NCBI GenBank assembly: GCA_028699065.1
Contig: JAQVVH010000001.1
Location: 481,860 to 545,859, forward strand
DNA: 64,000 nucleotides
DNA from: Gallionella sp.
GTDB lineage: Bacteria > Pseudomonadota > Gammaproteobacteria > Burkholderiales > Gallionellaceae
Reading direction: 5' to 3'
The notes beneath the pieces were generated by a model that made no database searches, was not told the DNA's origin, and worked only from the letters and a program-made list of their open reading frames with translations. Below, one piece after another: positions 8,280-17,193 of the stretch. Every line of letters starts with the position of its first letter. Within the stretch, counting starts at the first letter, position 1. A program made the translations under genes and the position numbers.

Positions 8280-8741
8280 ATGAACCTGATCAGTAAAATT
8301 TTGAGCCCGGACGACATCCTGCTGGACACCGAATCCACCAGCAAGAAACGTGTGTTCGAACGTGCCGGGCTGATGTTTGAAAACAATCTGCAGATCGCCC
8401 GCAGCCAGGTGTTTGACAGTTTGTTTGCGCGGGAAAAGTTGGGCTCGACCGGTCTCGGTCAGGGCGTCGCCATCCCGCACGGGCGCATTACCAAATTGCG
8501 CGAGGCCTCGGCGGCCTTTATCAAAACCAGCCATCCAATTCCTTTCGACGCGCCCGATGGCCAGCCCGTGAATCTGATTTTCGTGTTGCTGGTGCCGGAA
8601 CGCGCCACAGACCTGCACTTGCAGATTCTTGGCGAACTGGCGCAAATGTTCAGCGACAGCCAGTTCCGCAACCGCCTGAATGCCTGCGAGGATGCGGCCA
8701 GCATTCACCAGCTGTTCTACGACTGGCAGCAAGCCGGCTGA
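8280..8741 (+). CDS. ptsN: PTS nitrogen-regulatory EIIA component
   Basis: A 153-residue EIIA-fructose-like domain with the phosphorylatable His67 in GQGVAIPHGR. EIIANtr receives phosphate from the PTSNtr chain (EINtr, NPr) and signals to potassium and nitrogen metabolism; it transports no sugar. hprK begins on its stop codon (TGATG). Confidence 0.95.
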   Translation: MNLISKILSPDDILLDTESTSKKRVFERAGLMFENNLQIARSQVFDSLFAREKLGSTGLGQGVAIPHGRITKLREASAAFIKTSHPIPFDAPDGQPVNLIFVLLVPERATDLHLQILGELAQMFSDSQFRNRLNACEDAASIHQLFYDWQQAG

Positions 8742-9679
8742 TGAGCGAAGTCAACATCCGCCAGCTGTTTGAGGACAAGCAGACCCGGTTGGGCTTGAGT
8801 CACATTGCGGGCGGCGACGGCAACGAACGCATCATCCGCAGCGAGGAGGTCAATGCCTCCAACCGCGGGCTGATCGGCCACCTCAATCTGATTCACCCGA
8901 ACTGGGTACAGGTGCTCAGCCAGATAGAGGTCGATTATCTGCGCAACCTGCCTGCAGACGAACGCAATGCAGCTTTCGCCAAGATCCAACAAAATGGCAC
9001 GACCTGCCTGATTCTTGCCGCCACCGAAGACACCCCGGACGAATTGATCGCGTTTGCCAATCGCACGCAAATCCCGCTGTTTCGTTCACCGACGCCCAGC
9101 GTGCACCTGATGTGGCTGATCCGCCACTATCTGGCCAAGGAGCTGGCCGAAGCCACGACACGGCACGGTGTGTTTCTCGATGTCCTCGGGGTGGGCGTAA
9201 TGATCACCGGCGAGAGTGCCGTCGGCAAAAGCGAGCTTGGGCTGGAGCTGATTACCCGGGGTAACGGTCTGGTGGCCGATGATATCGTCGAGCTGCACCG
9301 CATTTCGCCCGACACGCTGGAAGGCTCCTGTCCGGAATTGCTGCGCGATTTCCTGGAGGTGCGCGGACTGGGCGTGCTGAACATCCGCACCATGTTCGGC
9401 GAGACCGCGGTTCGCCGCAAAAAAAGTTTGAAGCTGATTGTGCACCTGAACCGGCCGCCCGGCGGCGACCTCTCGCAAATGGAGCGTCTACCGATCAATG
9501 CCACGCATCAGGAAATCCTCGGCGTCAATATCAGCACGGTAAACATTCCGGTGGTCGCGGGCCGCAACCTCGCCGTGCTGGTGGAAGCCGCCGCACGCAA
9601 CTTCGTGTTACGCCAGCGCGGCATCAACAGCATGGCGGAATTCATTGCCCGCCATGACCAGATGCTGCAGGAGGACTGA
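8741..9679 (+). CDS. hprK: HPr kinase/phosphorylase
   Basis: The 312-residue protein has an N-terminal HprK_N domain (about 1-125) and a C-terminal kinase domain with the P-loop GESAVGKSELGLEL at about 156-169. The HprK-specific EVRGLGVLNI motif lies near residue 207. The family phosphorylates and dephosphorylates a serine on HPr. The sandwich between ptsN and rapZ is the standard betaproteobacterial arrangement. No ptsH or ptsI is seen downstream, so its HPr partner must be encoded elsewhere. Confidence 0.95.
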   Translation: MSEVNIRQLFEDKQTRLGLSHIAGGDGNERIIRSEEVNASNRGLIGHLNLIHPNWVQVLSQIEVDYLRNLPADERNAAFAKIQQNGTTCLILAATEDTPDELIAFANRTQIPLFRSPTPSVHLMWLIRHYLAKELAEATTRHGVFLDVLGVGVMITGESAVGKSELGLELITRGNGLVADDIVELHRISPDTLEGSCPELLRDFLEVRGLGVLNIRTMFGETAVRRKKSLKLIVHLNRPPGGDLSQMERLPINATHQEILGVNISTVNIPVVAGRNLAVLVEAAARNFVLRQRGINSMAEFIARHDQMLQED

Positions 9680-10516
9680 GTGCAGCTGATCGTCATCAGC
9701 GGACTCTCGGGTTCGGGCAAAAGTGTGGCGCTCAGAACGCTGGAGGATGCCGGCTACTACTGCGTTGACAACCTGCCCGCAGAATTGCTGCCCGCGCTGA
9801 TCGACCGGCTTCTGCCGGCAGGGTATCGCGATATTGCGGTCAGTATCGATGTCCGCAACACCCACAGTGTGGAAATTTTGCCTTCGATGCTGCAGGAAGT
9901 GGGACGCAAGGAAATCACCGTTCACCTCCTGTTCCTGGACGCAAAAAACGAAACGCTGGTCAAACGCTATTCCGAAACCCGGCGGCTGCATCCGCTCAGC
10001 GACGGTGTGCGCACCTTGCCGGAGTGCGTCGCGCACGAGCGCGACATGCTGGCCGAGATCGGACATATCGCGCATCACATCGACACCAGCGATATCAGCG
10101 CCAATGCCCTGCGCGCCTGGATCAAACGTTTCATCAATCTTGATCGCAGCCGCCTGACGCTGCTGTTCGAATCGTTCGGTTTCAAGCACGGCATTCCGCT
10201 GGACGCCGATCTCGTCTTCGATGTGCGCTGTCTGCCCAACCCGCATTACAACGAAATTTTGCGGCCACTGACCGGTCGCGACACACCCGTGATCGAATTT
10301 CTGGAGCAAACCGAAACGGTCCAGCAGATGTATGGTGACATCCGCGATTACATCGCACGCTGGCTGCCCTGCTTCATCGCCGACAACCGTAGCTATCTCA
10401 CAGTCGCGATCGGCTGCACGGGCGGGCAGCACCGCTCGGTGTATTTCGTCGAAAAGCTTGCCCGGCATTTCGAAGGGCAGCAACAGGTGCTGGTGCGTCA
10501 CCGTGAGTTCACATGA
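9680..10516 (+). CDS. rapZ: RNase adapter / nucleotide-binding protein RapZ
   Basis: Starts at GTG 9680, directly after the hprK TGA, because the conserved N-terminus ([18 protein letters not shown]) begins there. The P-loop GLSGSGKS is at about residues 8-15. The C-terminal half has the conserved [14 protein letters not shown]. In enterobacteria RapZ binds GlmZ RNA and controls GlmS; in bacteria with hprK its role is less clear. The length (278) is normal. Confidence 0.95.
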   Translation: MQLIVISGLSGSGKSVALRTLEDAGYYCVDNLPAELLPALIDRLLPAGYRDIAVSIDVRNTHSVEILPSMLQEVGRKEITVHLLFLDAKNETLVKRYSETRRLHPLSDGVRTLPECVAHERDMLAEIGHIAHHIDTSDISANALRAWIKRFINLDRSRLTLLFESFGFKHGIPLDADLVFDVRCLPNPHYNEILRPLTGRDTPVIEFLEQTETVQQMYGDIRDYIARWLPCFIADNRSYLTVAIGCTGGQHRSVYFVEKLARHFEGQQQVLVRHREFT

Positions 10517-10901
10517 GCTTTCAGGCATTGCATTGCGGCGTTATCTGCGCCCGGGTGACTGGCTGATCCTGTTGCTCGGCGCGGGCATCATCGGCCTGAT
10601 GATTCAAGTTTTCTGGCAGGGTGGACAGGCGAATACCGTCATCATCCGCGCGGGCGGCAAAGTATTTCTTGAAGCGCCGCTCTCGCGTGACCGCGAAATT
10701 GAAGTTCCCGGCCCGCTGGGCCAAACCCGGGTTCTCATTGAAAAAGGCCGAGCCCGCGTGGCGGCGGATCCGAGCCCGCGACAATACTGTGTCAAACAGG
10801 GCTGGCTCTCGCAGGCGGGCGAAGTGGCGGTCTGCCTGCCCAATGAAATCAGTGTTGAGCTAAGCGGCGGCACGAATCGCTATGACAGCCTCAATTATTA
10901 A
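10503..10901 (+). CDS. NusG domain II-containing membrane protein (EetA-like family)
   Basis: The frame is best started at GTG 10503 (residues then [14 protein letters not shown]), 14 bases inside rapZ; a TTG codon further in is the alternative. The product of about 132 residues has one membrane span ([20 protein letters not shown]). An extracytoplasmic NusG-II-type beta domain follows with two cysteines in [10 protein letters not shown] and EVAVCLPNE. Despite the name these are not transcription factors. In Firmicutes the family sits beside Gx transporters in flavin and electron-transfer loci, as the next gene does here. Confidence 0.75.
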   Translation: MSSHELSGIALRRYLRPGDWLILLLGAGIIGLMIQVFWQGGQANTVIIRAGGKVFLEAPLSRDREIEVPGPLGQTRVLIEKGRARVAADPSPRQYCVKQGWLSQAGEVAVCLPNEISVELSGGTNRYDSLNY

Positions 10902-11421
10902 GCTGACCAGCACGCCGGCCGACCATCACCTGGCCAAAATGGCAGCGGTGGCTTTGGGTTTGAGTGTGCTGGAAGGCGCCATTCCAACGCCGCTTCCGGG
11001 CGTCAAGCCGGGACTTGCGAACATCGTCACACTGATCGTGCTGGCGCGTTATGGCTGGCGCGCGGCAGTCTGGGTGTCGCTGTTGCGCGTGATTGCCGGC
11101 AGTCTGCTGTTCGGCAATTTTCTCGCGCCGGGATTCTTTCTGAGTCTGAGCGGTGCCCTGTTCAGCCTGCTCGCCCTGGCCGCAAGCTTGTCACTGCCCG
11201 CACGCTGGTTTGGGCCGGTGAGCCAAAGCGTCCTGGCGGCTTTTGCCCATATTGCGGGGCAGTTGCTGGTCGTTTTTCTGTGGCTGATTCCGCACAGCGG
11301 CGTGGCTTATCTGATTCCGGTCTTCGCCACGGCGGCTCTGCTGTTCGGCGCCGCCAATGGTTTGATCGCCGCGCATTTCATGGATAATGCGCGGGACAAC
11401 TCCGCAGAGAGCCCCTCATGA
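10882..11421 (+). CDS. Gx transporter family membrane protein (EetB/HepS1-like)
   Basis: A 179-residue protein of the Hpre_diP_synt_I / Gx transporter family: AVALGLSVLEGAIPTPLPGV, KPGLANIVTLIVLARYGW and LLRVIAGSLLFGNF, with about five membrane spans. The older name (heptaprenyl diphosphate synthase component I) is misleading; the fold resembles S-components of energy-coupling transporters. It overlaps the NusG-II gene by 20 bases and ubiX by 4, so the three are coupled. The substrate is unknown; a flavin or quinone precursor is a guess from context. Confidence 0.78.
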   Translation: MTASIIKLTSTPADHHLAKMAAVALGLSVLEGAIPTPLPGVKPGLANIVTLIVLARYGWRAAVWVSLLRVIAGSLLFGNFLAPGFFLSLSGALFSLLALAASLSLPARWFGPVSQSVLAAFAHIAGQLLVVFLWLIPHSGVAYLIPVFATAALLFGAANGLIAAHFMDNARDNSAESPS

Positions 11422-12026
11422 CCCAAACTATCACGCTCGCTTTTACCGGCGCCTCCGGCCTGCCCTATGGCATGCGCCTGCTCGAATGCCTGCTGCAAGG
11501 CGGCCAGCGCGTGCAGCTGGTCTATTCGCAGGCTGCGCAAATTGTCGCCCGCCAGGAAATGGATTTCACTTTGCCCGGACGGCCGCAGGAGGCGGAAGTA
11601 ATGCTGCGCGAACGCTTCGGTCCGTTTCCCGGCGAGCTGAAAGTCTTCGGCCTGCAGGACTGGTTTGCACCGATGGCTTCCGGTTCCAATCCCGGAGATG
11701 CGATGGTGGTCTGCCCCTGCACCATGGGTACGCTGGGAAAGATCGCTGCCGGTATCAGCGACGATCTGATCACCCGCGCTGCGGACGTCATGCTCAAGGA
11801 AAAACGCCGGCTTATTCTGGCGCCACGCGAGATGCCCTTCTCCGCCATCCATCTCGACAATATGCTCAAACTCGCGCATGCCGGTGCCGTCATCATGCCA
11901 CCGAATCCGGGGTTTTATCAGCACCCGCAGAGTGTGCAGGATATGGTCGATTTCGTGGTGGCGCGGCTGCTTGATCATCTAGGCGTGGCACAAACCCTGG
12001 TGCCGCTCTGGGGCGAAAATCCCTGA
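11418..12026 (+). CDS. ubiX: Flavin prenyltransferase UbiX
   Basis: A 202-residue protein with ITLAFTGASGLPYGMRLLE at the start and MVVCPCTMGTLGKIAAGISD and KRRLILAPREMPFSAIHLDN later, all hallmarks of UbiX/Pad1. It joins dimethylallyl phosphate to FMN to make prenyl-FMN, the cofactor of the UbiD decarboxylase in ubiquinone synthesis. It starts on ATGA at the end of the Gx transporter gene. It ends six bases before the convergent mutY. Confidence 0.95.
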   Translation: MTQTITLAFTGASGLPYGMRLLECLLQGGQRVQLVYSQAAQIVARQEMDFTLPGRPQEAEVMLRERFGPFPGELKVFGLQDWFAPMASGSNPGDAMVVCPCTMGTLGKIAAGISDDLITRAADVMLKEKRRLILAPREMPFSAIHLDNMLKLAHAGAVIMPPNPGFYQHPQSVQDMVDFVVARLLDHLGVAQTLVPLWGENP

Positions 12027-12032
12027 ACCGAC

Positions 12033-13079
12033 TCAGCGCGCGTTTTTGATTTGCGGTAACAGGCTGCGCACGGGGGCGGGAATTGCCGCCGCATCGATAT
12101 CATCGAGCGCCAGCCACACACGGCCCGGCTGTTCAATGCGCTGCGGCTTGCGCCCCAGCCGCAACAACAGCGGCGTGATGTGCAATTTGAAATGCGTGAA
12201 GCTGTGCGTCATGACAGCCAACTCGGACAGGTCGCAAAGGTCGAGGTCGATGCCGTTACGCGCCGCATAATCGGACACCCCGGCAGAATCGTCTTCCAGT
12301 TGCGGCGGACACCACAACCCGCCCCAAATACCGCTCCCGGGACGCTTTTCCAGCAATAACTCGTTGTTGTCCAGCAACAGTAAAAAAGTGGCGTGTTTTT
12401 CCGGCAGCGGTTTGCGCGGGCGCGATCCCGGCAATTCATTCACGCGATTCTCTGCCAGCGCTACGCAATCTTCCCGAACCGGACAATGCGTGCAATCCGT
12501 CCGGTGTCTCGTACAGACCGTCGCCCCCATATCCATAAGCGCCTGGGTGTAAATCGCCACATCCGTTTCAGGCAATAAGACTTCAGCCTGCTGCCAGAGC
12601 TGCATTTCGACTTTGGGATTGCCCGGCCAGCCCGCGATGCCGCGATGGCGTGCGAGCACACGCTTTACGTTACCGTCGAGAATCGCACGCCGCTCGTGGA
12701 AAGCCAGTGCACAAACGGCCGCAGCGGTGGAACGCCCGATGCCGGGCAACACCAGGATGGCGTCGTAGTCGCGCGGGAATTGACCCCGATGCTGCGCCAG
12801 AATCTGCTGCGCGGCACGGTGCAAATTACGGCCGCGCGCGTAGTAACCCAGACCGCTCCAGAGCGCGAGGACGTCGTCCTCGCTGGCACGGGCCAACACC
12901 GCCACATTGGGGAAGGTCGCCAAAAACCGCCGGTAATAAGGAATAACCGTGGCGACCTGGGTCTGCTGCAGCATAATTTCGGAAATCCAGATCCCGTACG
13001 CGTCGGCGCCCTGCCAGGGCAGGCCATGACGCCCGTGCCGGCGCTGCCAGCCAATGAGGCGTGAAGCAAAATCCGACAC
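12033..13079 (-). CDS. mutY: A/G-specific adenine DNA glycosylase MutY
   Basis: The 348-residue protein has the helix-hairpin-helix glycosylase domain (SEIMLQQTQVATVIPYYRRF with the catalytic Glu, LPGIGRSTAAAV, catalytic Asp in AILDGNVKRVLAR). A [4Fe-4S] cluster signature C-X6-C-X2-C-X5-C lies in CTRHRTDCTHCPVREDC, and a NUDIX-like C-terminal domain recognises 8-oxoG. It removes adenine mispaired with 8-oxoguanine. The start is GTG 13079, overlapping the asmA-like TAG by one base; the upstream asmA-mutY order is common in Betaproteobacteria. Confidence 0.96.
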   Translation of the reverse strand: MSDFASRLIGWQRRHGRHGLPWQGADAYGIWISEIMLQQTQVATVIPYYRRFLATFPNVAVLARASEDDVLALWSGLGYYARGRNLHRAAQQILAQHRGQFPRDYDAILVLPGIGRSTAAAVCALAFHERRAILDGNVKRVLARHRGIAGWPGNPKVEMQLWQQAEVLLPETDVAIYTQALMDMGATVCTRHRTDCTHCPVREDCVALAENRVNELPGSRPRKPLPEKHATFLLLLDNNELLLEKRPGSGIWGGLWCPPQLEDDSAGVSDYAARNGIDLDLCDLSELAVMTHSFTHFKLHITPLLLRLGRKPQRIEQPGRVWLALDDIDAAAIPAPVRSLLPQIKNAR

Positions 13080-15076
13080 TAGCGGAATAAACCCTTGAGC
13101 TGGTCCTGCAGCTTGGTCTTGATTTCTTCTTTTTTCTGTTCAACTTTTTGCTTGGTTTGTTCGCCGGCCATCGCCGCAAAATCCAGCGTGTACTTGAGAT
13201 CGGCAAACGGGCCGCTGATGCGCACCGGTACCGTGAGACCGCCCACCACGTCCTGCCCGCCCTGGCCTTGCAGCGTGCTGGCGACCGTAGCCTTGGCCAG
13301 ATAATTCATGCGGTCATTGCCGATGTCGATATCGCCATTGCCGGTCAGTCGCAACAGGGGGGATTTCAGCAACAAGTCATCATTGTGCGCAACGCCATTC
13401 GTGACTTTGAAATTGGCTTTCAGCTCGCTGAAATCGGTCTTTTCATCCTGATTGGCCGATTGCGTTTGCGCGCCTTGGCCGATCATGCTTTTTGCATCGC
13501 GCAATTTCTTTGCGATGTTGATGCCGCGAATCGCGCCATCGGCCAGATTCAGCGACATCGTGCCGTTCAAAGCTTTTTTCATTGCACTGACGCGGTCACC
13601 GCGCATGCTGAGATTCAGGCCAATATTACCTTTGCCTTCGAGCGTATCAAAGTCCGCTGCATCCCGGGTCAGCGCCGCGACGTTGATGCCGCTCAGCGTC
13701 TGGTTCACGCCGATCACCGGTGTGGCCCGTGCATCAATGCTGACGCTGCCGGCGGCACGGCCTTCGTAAAGATTGGCCGACAACGGCGCGATATTGACAA
13801 CGCCGTGACGCGCTTTCAAATCCACCCGGACGTTTTGCGTTTTTACGTTGGCGACTTTGAGCGCACCCACGCGCAGGCTACCGTTCAGATTGAGATTGCG
13901 CAGCGCGGATAGATCAATCGACTCCTCGGGCCCGGCGGATTTTGCGGTTTTTTCCGATTGGGCCGGCAGGTAGGGGTCGGCGTCGAACTGGTCGACCTCA
14001 ACATCGAAATTGATCGCCATGTCCGCAAAATTGCTCACACCCACCCTGGCCTTGACTTTGCTCTGCAGCAAACTGCCGGCCAGCTGGACTTGTACTTGCT
14101 GTCTGGCCAGATCAAGTTTGGCACTCCCCTGCATTTCACTGCTGACCGACTTGTTCGGCAGCTTGTCGCCGGTCGCCTGTAATGCCAAAACCAGTTTCGG
14201 AAGACTGAATTGCTGACCCGCCAAGTCGCCCTGCAGCGGCGAACGCAGCGTCAGCTTGAAACTCTGCTCGGGCTGGGCAAAATTCAGGGTGACGGCCACC
14301 CCTTCTCCGGCGAGTGCCTGCCGGTTCAACTGCAATGTGGCGGCTTCAATAGTCGTGTCGAAGTTCTGTTGATCGCTGCTACCGCGTGTTTGCAGGGTGA
14401 GCCCGTCAAGCTGGTAATGCTGCTTGTCGGTGTCAAAGCTTAACCCGGTTTTCAGGCTGACAACCGCATCCAGCTTGGGCTGTGCCGCCTGAATTTTTGT
14501 GTTCAATTCAATCTCTGTGGGAACTCCGCTGGCGACCCGGCCGGTGTGCAGATTCAAATCCGAGAATGTGTATTGCGCGCCACTGGATTCGTCGCGATAA
14601 CTGAACCGGGTATTTTCGACAGCAATCGCGGCAATATCAAAATCCACCGGGGATTTTTCAGTCTCGGGCTGTTTATTTGTCTGCAGCAAGTCGTCGATGT
14701 TCATCGTACCGTCACGATGGCGGATCAGGGTGGCCTGCAAACCGTTCACCGAAATTTCGTTCACGACCACGCGTTTTGAGAACAGCGGCATCAGGGCCAG
14801 CGAAACGCGCGCGGCATCGACCGCCACAAAGGTTTTTTCACTTTGGTATTCTGAAAAGGAAACCTTGCCGAGATTGGCGCCGATGTTGGGGAAAAACGAC
14901 AAGGTAATGTCACCATCGAGGCGCAAATTACGCTGGGTGTTTTCCTTCACCGCCTGGATGATTTGCGGTTTGTAGTCGTTGGGATTGAAGGTGGCCAGCA
15001 GATAGCCGGCCCCGGCCAATGTCACTGCCGCGAGGCCGCTAGCGCCCAGCAAAGAATATTTGAGTGCTTTGTTCAT
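13079..15076 (-). CDS. AsmA-family envelope protein
   Basis: The start is ATG 15076 (MNKALKYSLLGASGLAAVTL), preceded by a strong GGAGGTGAT ribosome site; the frame opens earlier at 15097 without one. The 665-residue protein has an N-terminal membrane anchor (about residues 7-28). The long periplasmic part has AsmA-type sequence (NPNDYKPQIIQAVKENTQRN near the start, NGTMSLNLADGAIRGINIAK near 520). AsmA-like proteins are implicated in phospholipid traffic to the outer membrane. The C-terminus is Lys/Gln-rich. A -10 element is at 15104-15109. Confidence 0.9.
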   Translation of the reverse strand: MNKALKYSLLGASGLAAVTLAGAGYLLATFNPNDYKPQIIQAVKENTQRNLRLDGDITLSFFPNIGANLGKVSFSEYQSEKTFVAVDAARVSLALMPLFSKRVVVNEISVNGLQATLIRHRDGTMNIDDLLQTNKQPETEKSPVDFDIAAIAVENTRFSYRDESSGAQYTFSDLNLHTGRVASGVPTEIELNTKIQAAQPKLDAVVSLKTGLSFDTDKQHYQLDGLTLQTRGSSDQQNFDTTIEAATLQLNRQALAGEGVAVTLNFAQPEQSFKLTLRSPLQGDLAGQQFSLPKLVLALQATGDKLPNKSVSSEMQGSAKLDLARQQVQVQLAGSLLQSKVKARVGVSNFADMAINFDVEVDQFDADPYLPAQSEKTAKSAGPEESIDLSALRNLNLNGSLRVGALKVANVKTQNVRVDLKARHGVVNIAPLSANLYEGRAAGSVSIDARATPVIGVNQTLSGINVAALTRDAADFDTLEGKGNIGLNLSMRGDRVSAMKKALNGTMSLNLADGAIRGINIAKKLRDAKSMIGQGAQTQSANQDEKTDFSELKANFKVTNGVAHNDDLLLKSPLLRLTGNGDIDIGNDRMNYLAKATVASTLQGQGGQDVVGGLTVPVRISGPFADLKYTLDFAAMAGEQTKQKVEQKKEEIKTKLQDQLKGLFR

Positions 15077-15103
15077 ATCACCTCCGCCGAAATACATGCC
15101 CCG

Positions 15104-15109
15104 ATTATA
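15104..15109 (-). promoter_or_regulatory. -10 element (TATAAT) upstream of the asmA-like gene
   Basis: On the minus strand CTATAAT stands about 30 bases before the ATG at 15076. The -35 is weak (CTGTGG at about 16 bases). Transcription would start near 15097. Confidence 0.35.
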
Positions 15110-15139
15110 GCGAGTCTGCCGCCGACCACAGGTTAACTG

Positions 15140-16525
15140 TCAGATCACCTTGGAGTAACGCGCGTGTTCGGTGCGTGTGCGCAAATAGTGGTCAAATACC
15201 ATGCAGATGTTGCGGATCAGCATGCGGCCCTTGGGCGTGACGCGAACCTCCTGCGCGGACAGTGTCACCAGCCCCTCGGCTTCATGCTCGCGCAATTCGG
15301 CCAGTTCGGTCGCAAAGTAGGCGTCGAACTGAATGCCGAACTGCCGCTCAAGCGTGCCTTTGTCGAGACAAAAATGGCACATCAGCGCCTGAATAATTTC
15401 CCGCCGGATGATGTCATCCTGATTCAGCTCCATGCCCCGCATAACGGGCAACTCGTCACGATCCAGCGCATCGTAATACGCTTCCAGCTCGCGCTGGTTC
15501 TGGCTGTAGGTGGGGCCGACCTTACCGATGGCACTAACGCCCAGCGCCACAAGATCGCAATCGGAATGGGTGGAGTAGCCCTGAAAATTCCGGTGCAGCC
15601 GACCCTCGCGCTGAGCCACGGCCAACTCGTCCTCCGGCTTGGCAAAATGATCCATGCCGATGTAAACATAGCCGGCATCGGTCAGTTTTCGCACCGCGAG
15701 GCTGAGGATGTCGAGCTTGGTTTGCGCGGCGGGAAGGTCAGTTTCATTGATCCGGCGCTGCGGTTTGAAAATGGTCGGCATGTGCGCGTAGTTGTAGATC
15801 GACAGGCGATCGGGATTGGCCGCAACGACCCGGTCCAGGGTGCGCCCAAAACCTTCAATCGTCTGCTTCGGCAGGCCGTAGATCAGATCGATGCTGACCG
15901 AATTGAAACCGTTGGCGCGCGCCGCACGGATGATACGCAGGGTCTCTTCCTCGCTTTGAATGCGGTTGACCGCCTTTTGCACTTCGTCGTCAAAATCCTG
16001 AACGCCAATGCTGATGCGGTTGAATCCGGCCTGCCCCAGTAGCACGATGGTGTCATCGCTGACCTTGCGCGGATCGATCTCAATCGAATATTCACCGTCT
16101 TCAATGAGCGTGAAGTGCTGGCGAATCGCCGCCATCACCTGACGAATCTCGTCGTCGCTCAAAAACGTCGGCGTACCCCCGCCGAAATGCAGCTGCTCAA
16201 CAATCTGGCCCGGCCCCAGCAACTCGGCCTGCATGGCCATTTCCTTGAGCAGGTAGCGCACGTATTCCGCCGACTTGCTGCGGTCCTTGGTGATGACCTT
16301 GTTGCAGGCGCAGTAGAAACACAGGGTGTTGCAAAACGGGATATGAATGTACAGCGACAACGGCCCGCCGCCGGCCGCACGCCGGGCGGACACCCAGTGC
16401 TTGTAGCGATCGGCATTAAAGTCGGCCGCAAATCGGTCGGCTGTGGGATAAGAGGTGTAGCGTGGACCGTTTTTGTCCAGCCGGCGAATCAGTTCTAGGT
16501 CTACGACCAGTTCGTTAGTTGTCAT
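15140..16525 (-). CDS. hemN: Oxygen-independent coproporphyrinogen III oxidase HemN
   Basis: The start is ATG 16525 (MTTNELVVDLELIRRLDKNG) with AAGGAG upstream; an earlier in-frame codon at 16663 adds unconserved sequence. The 461-residue radical-SAM enzyme has the CNTLCFYC cluster motif (C-X3-C-X2-C) in YIHIPFCNTLCFYCACNK and GGGTPTFLSDDEI. RYTSYPTADRF at the N-terminus is typical of true HemN rather than HemW. It makes protoporphyrinogen without oxygen. Its position near the cbb3 oxidase genes suits joint use under microaerobic conditions. Confidence 0.96.
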   Translation of the reverse strand: MTTNELVVDLELIRRLDKNGPRYTSYPTADRFAADFNADRYKHWVSARRAAGGGPLSLYIHIPFCNTLCFYCACNKVITKDRSKSAEYVRYLLKEMAMQAELLGPGQIVEQLHFGGGTPTFLSDDEIRQVMAAIRQHFTLIEDGEYSIEIDPRKVSDDTIVLLGQAGFNRISIGVQDFDDEVQKAVNRIQSEEETLRIIRAARANGFNSVSIDLIYGLPKQTIEGFGRTLDRVVAANPDRLSIYNYAHMPTIFKPQRRINETDLPAAQTKLDILSLAVRKLTDAGYVYIGMDHFAKPEDELAVAQREGRLHRNFQGYSTHSDCDLVALGVSAIGKVGPTYSQNQRELEAYYDALDRDELPVMRGMELNQDDIIRREIIQALMCHFCLDKGTLERQFGIQFDAYFATELAELREHEAEGLVTLSAQEVRVTPKGRMLIRNICMVFDHYLRTRTEHARYSKVI

Positions 16526-16681
16526 GCCTGCCTTCACTCCTTGGAAGGCGTGAATTATGCCAGCAGGCGGCCCCTGCGGGGAAGGTTTGCGCGGGTGCGA
16601 TGAAATGACGCATTCCCTAATCCGACGGGAAACGGTATCCTGCACGGCGCAAAAAGAACACAACTATTCATGGGGGATGGT

Positions 16682-17176
16682 ATGCCACAAACTTATGCTG
16701 CGACGGCAGACGAGATCAAACAGGCCAAATGGCCGCACGAAATTTTTCTGATCAATTTGGTCTTCAACCATATTCTGGTGTTTGCTTCGACTTTCGGGGT
16801 TTTCAGCACTTTTCCGCTGATGGTACTCGTCGTCCCCGCTCTTTCGTTTGGCATCACGGGCTACATTCTGCTCAAGGCACGAAAAATCCGGGCCGGAAAC
16901 GCCAGCCTGTTCGTCAAGGCACACTGGGAAGTGGCCAATAAGCGCAATACGCATTTCATGTGGCTGTTGAGCATTGCTTGTGTCGTGCTGGGCGGCGGCT
17001 TTCTGTTGTCTCAAGCCATGGGGTGGTCGAAAATCGCAACGATCGCCCTGCTCGGCGGTGTCGGCCTGTTACCCTTCATGGTATCGCTGCTGGTGCTGAT
17101 CGTGCTCGGCAACGATTCGATGTATCAGGCACGCCACAGCAAGCTCCCCAAGGGCGCCGCCCCCGCAACCAACTGA
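16682..17176 (+). CDS. Unrecognised four-span membrane protein
   Basis: I do not recognise a family. The start is taken at ATG 16682, which has GGGGGA nine bases upstream; an in-frame ATG at 16670 is possible. The 164-residue product begins with a hydrophilic stretch and has four hydrophobic spans (around 22-40, 43-65, 95-113 and 120-145). The end, KLPKGAAPATN, is short and charged. Codon use resembles the neighbours. It lies between hemN (divergent) and another unrecognised gene 17 bases on, close to the cbb3 assembly genes. Confidence 0.75.
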   Translation: MPQTYAATADEIKQAKWPHEIFLINLVFNHILVFASTFGVFSTFPLMVLVVPALSFGITGYILLKARKIRAGNASLFVKAHWEVANKRNTHFMWLLSIACVVLGGGFLLSQAMGWSKIATIALLGGVGLLPFMVSLLVLIVLGNDSMYQARHSKLPKGAAPATN

Positions 17177-17193
17177 TAAGGCAATATAGGCTT

